A stretch of DNA of 64,000 nt, from assembly GCF_004798865.1 (NCBI RefSeq), contig NW_025336479.1:8014485-8078484 (forward strand), written 5' to 3'. The position numbers and the translations under genes are program-made. Below are positions 56,825-64,000 of the stretch, piece after piece (the first letter of the stretch is position 1; every line of letters begins with the position of its first letter). A model generated the notes under the pieces. The model saw nothing but the letters and a program-made list of their open reading frames with translations, was not told the origin of the DNA and made no database searches. This DNA is from Varanus komodoensis (Eukaryota; Chordata; Lepidosauria; Squamata; Varanidae).

Positions 56825-57040
56825 TTTTATTTCACATTATACTTTATATTATCTACTATGTTTCTATACCACCTAAAGCCAAAGCTGTCAGGGCATTATA
56901 AAACTTCTGTCCTCCATTCTGAAGCTGTCCTCTATTTGAAGTGGTCCTCTTCATTCTAAGCCCATTTTTATTTTTTTGTTCACATTTCTATACCAACCAA
57001 CAGCCAAAGCCTTCTGATTGGTTCACAAACTTTAGTACCT
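56825..57040 (-). mobile_element. L2-like LINE 3' tips, two pieces
   Basis: Antisense tips occur at about 56860-56905 (tttctataccacctaaagcc, aaagctgtcagggc) and 56965-57035 (cacatttctataccaacc, aacagccaaagccttctg). Either two insertions or a local duplication of one 3' end. Confidence 0.6.
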
Positions 57041-57200
57041 AATAGGGTAGCCATATGTCCTCCATGCTATGGTCCTCCATACTATGCATTTCTGTTTAAA
57101 TTAGAATAGTGAAATCTGCATCAAGGCATACAAATTAGCATATGCAACTTTTATGCAAAAAGGTGTGTTCTCTTTTGTCCTCTTTCACATATCCTCTCAA
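57041..57200. repeat. possible old repeat with 15-bp tandem unit
   Basis: The unit gtcctccatgctatg at 57057-57071 is followed directly by gtcctccatactatg at 57072-57086. The surrounding gtcctc-rich sequence may belong to a dispersed family I cannot name. Confidence 0.4.
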
Positions 57201-58324
57201 GCGTCCATCCTGGATGAAACCTGTTGCAGGGATTAGCTATGCCAGAGCCTGACTGATGTAATTGAGGATGCCAGTCCAAGGGGCTTTGATGGGATGGAGG
57301 GGCCACACCCAGAAGGCCCTGTTTGTGGGCAAACTGCTGACAGGGCTATCACAGGAGGTCCATTTAACACCTGCTGCATTCTCCCAGGGCCAATGAGCCT
57401 CCTCACCAGTGAAGTGTCCTTCTGCTGGTGGAAGGTCTCACCTGCCTGAGGGTAACCTGGGGTAACCAGCAATGCTGATCTGAGGGTCAGCATTGCTGGG
57501 CTGGCTTTCATGTAGATTCAGTGGGCCACTTCCCAGATATAAACGGGTTGCTTTTTTTCCTCTGTGCTTCCCTTCAGTGACCTGCTTGGAAAACTAGCTG
57601 TGAGCTCTGTCAGCATACAGCTAGGTTACGGCATCTCAGTACAGTTTCCTCCACAAGAGGGGTCACAAATGTAAAAGAAAAGTAACCCTTTTGCAGGCCT
57701 GAATCAGTCCCACATGACAAAGGGAAGAACATTCATCATCTTTGTTGAATCCCTGTGAGAAGGGGATTAGGAGCTTTGCCACTTACATATAAAGCAACCC
57801 TGCCACTTACATATAAAGCAACCCTGCTAGTGTTCATTGTAACCGTTTCAAACTTTGGTTGGCTCTGTTGGTTTTAAGTGTGTGGTTAAACCAGAGTAGA
57901 CCAATTTAGTATTTGCTTCTTTTTTAGCACTTCAGCAAACTGTTGCAAAAGAATGAATGAGCTGGGTAGAAAAATCTGGGTGAAGTCACCCGGTGATCCA
58001 AAATATGAGATGAAGAAGTCTGAGTAGACTGAATGCCTGCATGGCAGAGATCAATGGTGTGTTTACCCTCCATCCTGATGAAAGTTGGAAAGGAGAGGGA
58101 GAGAGAGAAAGTGATTTTGTTATATCTTGGGGAGTATCCATTGAGGACAGTTGGAGATTTGGCATTGTGCCTCCAGCTGAAGTGTGCAGGAATTTTTAAA
58201 GAGCTTCCTAAGAGAAAGAGGGCTGCTTTAGTCCAGTTTCACTTTCAGTTTGCATTGGTCCTTATCTGCAGGTGAAAAGTTAAAGTGATACTAGCTGACT
58301 GAGGAATACAGGTATAGATTAAAA
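57201..58324. other. unique stretch with a 24-bp tandem duplication
   Basis: The 24-base unit starting tgccacttacatataaagca is present twice in tandem, exactly, at 57777-57800 and 57801-57824. No gene recognised. Confidence 0.6.
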
Positions 58325-59061
58325 CAGGTGTTGTCAAACTCTAAAATGGTGTTCTCAGGGCCCTTTTGAAAGGGCTGCACATGCCTGCAGCTCACCTGTC
58401 ACAAAATGGCAGTGCCACGGCAGTATGGCTGCAGATGCAGGCAGAAGTGGGAATTACCACTATCATTGTATATCAATTTCTAATTTCTCTGGTAATTGCT
58501 AAACGCTTTGCCTGACTGCTCCCTTGGAGCAGGGAGTTCCAAAATTCAGATTTCCTTGGTTGAAGTACAGACACTGGCTTTGAAGGTGACATGACTCAGT
58601 CTCTCCATTTCAGGCAGAATTTGTTGATCTATAAACCTGGGCAGAACAGGCATTTTATGTTATCTAGTTTTCCTGCTCACCTTCACTGTGCCACATGTAT
58701 TTTAAAATCTTCTTATTGATTTCCTGTTATTTCTTCTCCCTTTCGCACTTAACTTGTATACTATCCCCAATTGCCAGTTTATTTCCTTCCTCCCCGCTGC
58801 TATTTTTACATTCACATCCTCCTGTAACAGCTTCCTTTTCTCATCACCTTCCCCTTTATTCCCAATGTTTAACAAGTATTAATATATATTAGTTTTACTT
58901 CCTGACCAATCTCTGCTGCCAAACCAGTCTATGCAGAGTGAACGGTGTGGCCGTGGCACCAGGTGTCCAGGCCAAGCAAAGCAACATTGTGCGGTCTGCA
59001 AACTGAGACCGACTTGAAAGTGGTTGGGCCCCAAGTCTGGCTCACAGTTTGAGAAATGCTG
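58325..59061. mobile_element. candidate old hAT element, 737 bp
   Basis: The left end caggtgttgtcaaactc pairs with the right end cacagtttgagaaatgctg as terminal inverted repeats containing the hAT-like TCAAACT theme. The 8-bp flanks are gattaaaa and gcttaaag, six of eight matching. No transposase frame was seen. Age or coincidence could both explain the flank mismatches. Confidence 0.45.
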
Positions 59062-59269
59062 GCTTAAAGTGAGACTGCAAATGTTAGTTTGTCTTTCCTC
59101 TATCCATACTAATAACTAGGATCAGAACGTCCAAATATATAATCCCAATTCTGGCCTGTTTACATTAGCTTAACCCTACATCCTTTCAACACCACAGCAA
59201 TTAATAGCTCCAGGTGGCACATGGGCTATTTCAACCGTTTAACAGATCTAGCTTTAACCTTTCTTAAGT

Positions 59270-59405
59270 TGTGAAAAATTGTTTTTAAAATTTTGTAGTG
59301 AAATTGTATGATATTTTTATTGTTATCTGTATTTTATATTGTACTTTATGAACCACCGAGAGAGCTTCAACTATTGGGCAGCATAAAAGTAAAATAAATA
59401 CATAA
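59270..59405 (+). mobile_element. L2-like LINE, 3' tip
   Basis: A T-rich 3' UTR is followed by actttatgaaccaccgagag, agcttcaactattgggcag and an aaagtaaaataaataca tail. Confidence 0.75.
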
Positions 59406-59613
59406 TGGAGACCTGACTGGGGCCTCTCCTAGTGCAAATTGTGGTGCTACGGTTTGCGATGCACTTCCTAGGGGATTAATGTTCCTTATGTTTGAAAGTC
59501 CTAAAGAAACCTGCTATTGCACCAGGACCTGTCCTACAGCCATCTGGAGACCTTAGCCTAGGGTTGATTGCATTCTGGGAGTTAATTATGCAAGCATGCA
59601 AAACACGTATAGG

Positions 59614-59795
59614 CAGGGGAGGGTCCCTTCCCACNNNNNNNNNNNNNNNNNNNNNNNNNNNNNNNNNNNNNNNNNNNNNNNNNNNNNNNNNNNNNNNNNN
59701 NNNNNNNNNNNNNNNNNNNNNNNNNNNNNNNNNNGGGATGACTGGATTGGCGTTCAGCTCATCTGAGGGGCACCAGGCTGGGGAAGGCCGTTCTA
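59614..59795. mobile_element. fold-back MITE interrupted by the assembly gap
   Basis: The left side reads caggggagggtcccttccc up to the gap. The right side reads gttcagctcatctgagggg, then caccaggctggggaaggc, which is the usual right end of the family. The gap replaces the middle. Confidence 0.5.
59635..59734. other. assembly gap, exactly 100 N
   Basis: A run of 100 N bases, the usual placeholder for a gap of unknown size. Open frames crossing it are meaningless. Confidence 0.99.
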
Positions 59796-60054
59796 ACCTG
59801 TTTAGTTCCCATGACACTGTGCTTCCTCCCTTGCTTCCTCCACTCTTAGCTGCTAACCGTAACTATGCTGTGTTTACTTCTTCCTGTGGCTTCACAATGG
59901 AATCTGTCTCCTCTGGTATTTCATTCCTGAGCTGATTATTATAATGTTACATTAACAGTGTTATGTGTTCATCATACCTATGGTAAGGACATGTAAGTGA
60001 GAGAGGGAAAAAGAACTCATCCAGGAAAGAGCTACACATGCAAATTTACTATTT
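59796..60054. other. unique non-coding stretch
   Basis: Nothing recognised. Confidence 0.4.
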
Positions 60055-60545
60055 TTGAAATTATTATTATATTTAGATCCCACTTATTCCCCAAAATTGG
60101 GACTCACAACATTAAAAATACATGATCAAAACATTCAAAAGTATAGAAAAGTTAAAATAGAATTAAATCAACTATATTTTAAAATTAATTCACAACATAG
60201 CTTAAAAACAGTATGAAAATATAAACAATAAGATTAACCCAGTGCAAACTCACAGGCCATTCCCAATTGCCCTCTGGAATAAAAAAAAGTTTTCGCCTGC
60301 TTATGCAAGCATGACAGGGGAGGTGCCAGCCTAATCTCTCTATGAAGCCATTCCAGAGACTTGGGGCAGCCACTAAGAAGGCCCTGTGCTGCATTCCCAC
60401 CAAGCATGTCAGTGAAGGTGGTTGGACAAAGAGAAGGGCTTCCCCAGATCTTACAGCCCATGAGGGCTCATTCAGGAGAATGTGGTGTTTCAGATAGCCT
60501 GGACCCAGGCCATACAGGGCTTTATAGGTGATGATTACTTTACAG
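60055..60545 (-). mobile_element. L2-like LINE, 3' end, about 490 bp
   Basis: On plus it begins with the antisense tail attattattatatttagatc and ccccaaaattgggactcac. It continues through gaagccattccagagacttg, gccactaagaaggccctgtg, gtcagtgaaggtggttgg and gccatacagggctttatagg. Read on minus, these are the end of ORF2 (KAL.GL, a GRAFLVA-like block) and the 3' UTR. 5' truncated and degraded. Confidence 0.78.
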
Positions 60546-61049
60546 TGATGTGGGTTACAAATGGCTAAGCACTAATCTTGAATAAACAGTCTGGTTTCAA
60601 AATGCTCCAAAAGAGAAGGCAAACTACTGATATTTTCTTCCTACACACACACACACAAAACCACTCCCCCCCCCATCACAAATGTAAAATGAGCAATTTT
60701 GTAGATATGAGTTTTAGGCATAGCAAATATACAAAGTCAAGTGAAACTAACTCCTGTCATTCCAAATAAATTACTCTATGTAAGGGGCTGAAGAATTTAC
60801 GCCTGAAAACATGGTTAAGTGGTGGTTATTTCACAAGAAATAGAGATGCCAATATAATTAATAACACAGGGGAAATCGATGCTTTCTGATTTAGAGAGAG
60901 ACATGCAGCATGTCTTGAAGTTGTTGGGTTTTCCTTCACTATCTCAATTAAAAACAAAAAACAAAAGAAAACATGCAAAGGGCAGGCCTTGTAATCGGCA
61001 GCTTGGCAGGTCTGCCCGGGCCCCTGAAGTGGCTGTGGGCAGCCTCTCA
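60546..61049. other. unique non-coding stretch
   Basis: A short CA run lies at 60642-60656 and a C run at 60665-60673. Nothing else recognised. Confidence 0.45.
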
Positions 61050-61250
61050 GCATCTTTTGTGATTCCCACATGGCAAAGAGCTGTTACAGACCAAATGAAG
61101 TAATCCTTTGATAAAGCGCAGTCATTTATTTTAAAAGTGTAGCCTTGCCATTAAAATGCAAATGAAATGAGTGCTAATATATTAACTTTGGATGGAAGTT
61201 GAAATGTTTTATGACAAGTGTGCTTTCATGTGGAATTTACTTAAGTGCTA
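61050..61250. promoter_or_regulatory. possible regulatory block with octamer motif
   Basis: Repeat-free DNA with an exact POU octamer ATGCAAAT (61156-61163) and a TCF/LEF-like CCTTTGAT (61105-61112), in A/T-rich surroundings. Inference only. Confidence 0.22.
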
Positions 61251-62639
61251 ACAGTGGGTTCCTACTGGGAGGAGGGGGAGGGGAGCAATGCCCAGCTGTG
61301 GATGTTTGTTTATTGAAGATATTAATGAAGGAGAGTGATTGAAGTGTTTGAGTCTTCTCACAGTCTTTCATTAGTTCTCTGATCCTTAATCTGAAACGGA
61401 GGCTTCTCTCCCTCTCTTCTTCCTGAAGGGATTCTGACCAAAAAGATTCATCTTTGATCTGAGATGTCTGAAGTCTGCAGAAGAGCTGGAGTGTGCTTGA
61501 CAATTAGAAAGTTTCTTCCCTCTTGTGTCTTTTAAAGCTATGGATGTAAACCGTCCAACCAGAATTCAGGTTCTAAAAAAGAGAGCAGTCATTGGCTTTG
61601 GCCTGCCTGAGCGCCTTGCCTGGAAGCCACGCCATTGGTCTCAGGCAGAGGGGTCAGGCCCCGCCTTCCCAGTGGTGGGACGGTCCCTGAGCTGGGATCT
61701 CCCTTTTGCTAGGACTTCACATATTCCAGGGGCCAGCCTTCCACTTTAAAAGTAGGTCCTGAGGCATGGAGGAGGGCCAAGGGGTGGGTGGCCCTCCGCC
61801 ACAATCCATGGACTCCCTTTCTTCAAACAAGAGCAAGCCTTTCGCCCCTGGGGTACCTGTGATAGGAGGCAAAACGGGCAGGCTTTATTCTGCCCATTTG
61901 TCTTCTGAGAGACAAGTCTGCTCCTCCCTCTTGGTGTCTTCTCAACTAATGATCAAGGTCACAGACACTTAAGGACAGGGAGCAATTTAGACATTTTAAG
62001 GAAGGCTACAGTGACACACCCATTGTCTGGAAAAGAAATTGCCTGGTTCATGAAAAGCCATTGTTTCGGTCTTCCTTCTTGGAGAAATGAGCGCTACCCC
62101 ATTAAAAAAAAGAAAAGAAAAAAAACCTAGGATTTTAGGATTTGTGTGAACTTGTTATATTTAAAAAACACTTTCTGTGCAAATAAAGCTTGTCATTTTT
62201 TAATCCATACTGCAGAGAAGCAGGATTGTTGTTGAGTGTGTGGATTATGTTTGCTCTGCAAAGTGTGAATGCCCATTTTGCTGGTGGTGGAGGTGGAGCC
62301 ACAGAAGGGTAGGGCAATGCTGCGAAGACTTCCAGGGCAGTCTCTTGTCAGATTTGGAGAGTGGGGAAGGAAATGCAAGGGAACTGTAATACGTAGTCGT
62401 AGGTCAAATGAGTAAAGGTTAGAAGAGGTGCATGAGGCAAAGGGAATGAGGATTTCAGCCACAGGTGCCCTTCAGACACCTGGTCTACTCACTGATTGAC
62501 AGAAAGTTAACCACAGTGGAGAGTACAGAGATGGAGGTGAGGATACGCTATGTTCCTGAAATGTTCCTTCCCAGCTTCCTGGCTCCTTTGCCGCTGCTCA
62601 GAAGTCAGGCATATCAGAAATGATGGTCCTTTTCTGAGA
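61251..62639. other. unique non-coding stretch
   Basis: No gene or named repeat recognised; an A-rich patch lies at 62104-62126. Confidence 0.45.
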
Positions 62640-62976
62640 TGCATTACTGAGTCAGGAAAAGTGCAGAGAAGGGCAACTACAATGACGAAGGGGTTGGAGC
62701 AGCTCCATTATGAGGAATGGTTACAGCAGTTGGGTAGTTAAGGACCTTCGTGCAGGAGAAGGCTATTAATGGCTGCTGCCCTTGTTAGCTCTGTGCTACA
62801 TCCGTTATCAGAAGCGGTGTGGCTGCGAACATATGTTGCTGAGGAACTTGGGCAGGCGAACTCTTGAACCCATCCTGCTTGAGGGATCCCATGGGTTTGT
62901 CCCTGTGTGAACAGAGTACCGGATTGGGCATACCATTGGTCTGATCCAGCATGGCCTTCTTATATTCTTAGGTATG
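62640..62976 (+). mobile_element. CR1 LINE, 3' end with internal deletion
   Basis: It begins with gaaaagtgcagagaagggca and actacaatgacgaaggggtt, jumps near 62740 to the distal 3' UTR (gaaggctattaatggctgc), and ends with ggtctgatccagcatggcc and ttcttatattcttag, the family's terminal repeat. Confidence 0.82.
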
Positions 62977-63734
62977 AATATACTTTGCCCACACAATCCT
63001 ACCTACCACAGAGTAGGAGCCACTCAAACTCTGTCGATTGTGTTAAAATTTCCAGTTGAACTTTTTCCAGTTTTCTCTTTTCCATGCTTGATCTACTGGG
63101 GTCTTATAAAGTACTTTCCAATTAGTAGTGACCAGTCTGGTAAATGCTTCTTCACAAAACAAGTTTTTGTCTCCAGCAGGAGCAGGTCTTTGGTAAATCT
63201 AATGGGCCTTAACTGCTCATTCAGGATCAAGACACCCCAGGGAACAATACATAGTTGCTGTTGAAATTCATTTCCCCCTTCTTCTGGGTGGACTACAGCT
63301 AAATTTAGAGGGATTAGGGAAGTATGAGGGGGTGACAGATGATGTCAGCATCACTACGGATAAAAAGGGTGCTGGTACTCTCTTTCCGTGAGCCCTGGCT
63401 TTGCCAAACCACTGGAGGGCGGGGAGACTGGAAACATCATGGTTTTCCCAGCCACTCCTATGAAACCTGTGCAACCAACAACATTTATCTTTGGCAACAA
63501 GTGCAAGGAAAGCTGTTGGCTTTCCAACTTCTGGGTCACACTGCACACTCAGGTAACTTGAGAAAGTGAAGGAAAAAATATACAGAGGAATTCAACAATT
63601 TGAGCCTTTCAAAACTGGTCCATCAATTCCTTCCTTCCATGTATCCCTCCATTCTTACAGAACAGCTTTATGGCATTATCGGAAAGCTAGATGTGTTGTG
63701 GCTCAGATTCAAGTTGATTCCACTGGAATGTTAT
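62977..63734. other. unique non-coding stretch
   Basis: Nothing recognised. Confidence 0.4.
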
Positions 63735-63795
63735 TGCTACATTGCTTTAATATTCCACCTTTTCTAGCTCTTGTGAGGAACCCAAGGCGGCTTAC
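63735..63795 (-). mobile_element. antisense LINE/SINE tip
   Basis: The sequence attccaccttttctagctc and gaacccaaggcggcttac is the complement of a gtaagccgccttgggttcc-type 3' tip. Too short to decide between an L2-like LINE and a SINE tail. Confidence 0.5.
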
Positions 63796-63819
63796 CTAGC
63801 TCTTCGTATTTCATATGAA

Positions 63820-63965
63820 GCTCCTTGCTTGACCTTGGGCCAGTCATTACCTCACAGGGCTGTTGTGAGGATAAAATAGGGGAGAAAGAACATGGTGTTC
63901 CACATAGAGTTTCTTTCAGGCAAGGTGGAATATGCATATAGCTAAAAGTGAATCAAATAAATTGC
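63820..63965 (+). mobile_element. tRNA-derived SINE, 3' half (family of 2.64 kb)
   Basis: The blocks cttgaccttgggccagtcat, cctcacagggctgttgtgag and ataaaataggggag are the body of this SINE family. It ends caggcaaggtggaatatgc with an A/T-rich tail (caaataaattg). The tRNA-like head is missing. Confidence 0.8.
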
Positions 63966-64000
63966 TTTCATCTACCTAGTATAAAGAGAAACTGGTCCAC

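Noticed and set aside
59492-59935. 147-codon frame crossing the gap
   Set aside because: Contains 100 unknown bases.

Overview
This is vertebrate nuclear DNA, most likely from a squamate reptile (probably a lizard). The evidence is the mobile-element mixture: a Bov-B (RTE) LINE tail at the left edge, a Sauria-type tRNA SINE that carries a Bov-B-like 3' tail, several CR1 LINE 3' fragments, many 3' ends of an L2-like LINE, two other tRNA-derived SINE families, and a crowd of short hAT-like fold-back elements. CpG is depleted over most of the window and microsatellites are abundant. No protein-coding exon, tRNA gene or other RNA gene could be supported. The open frames are short, occur on both strands at once, or are explained by repeats, so the window reads as intergenic gene desert or a large intron.

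Layout. 1-4.1 kb: Bov-B tail abutting a CR1 3' end, a TTCTC microsatellite, a SINE, an L2-like 3' end and a fold-back element. 4-12 kb: mostly unique DNA with a perfect hairpin (6.5 kb), a palindromic element (7.0 kb), a CR1 end (7.5 kb) and a well preserved Sauria SINE with a 12-bp target duplication (9.25-9.6 kb). 12.2-12.5 kb: a 356-bp non-autonomous hAT element with a perfect 8-bp target duplication. 13-22 kb: repeat-poor DNA with possible regulatory blocks, broken by fold-back and L2-like pieces. 22-29 kb: L2-like ends, fold-back elements and one good CTCF-type motif. 29-34 kb: repeat-poor DNA with a CpG cluster at 30.1 kb and homeodomain-type core motifs at 33.1-33.7 kb. 34.9-40.6 kb: antisense CR1, an LTR-like fossil, a palindromic element, and a long CR1 copy split by an L2-like insertion. 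41-52 kb: possible regulatory DNA, a long inverted repeat around a GGAA microsatellite, two SINEs of one family (one split by a fold-back element) and a large compound microsatellite. 52-64 kb: L2-like pieces on both strands, a candidate 737-bp hAT element, a 100-N assembly gap and a CR1 tail.

The elements form partner groups rather than a pathway. The Sauria SINE shares its 3' end with Bov-B, the machinery that family is known to use. The short hAT-like elements have no transposase here and must have been moved in trans. Nested insertions give a relative order: CR1 before L2-like at 39.6 kb, and SINE before fold-back element at 47.1 kb. I saw no clearly new biological system. The items most worth checking are the hAT element with intact target duplication, the inverted repeat at 45.1-45.5 kb, the CpG cluster at 30.1 kb and the repeat-poor blocks with developmental-type motifs.
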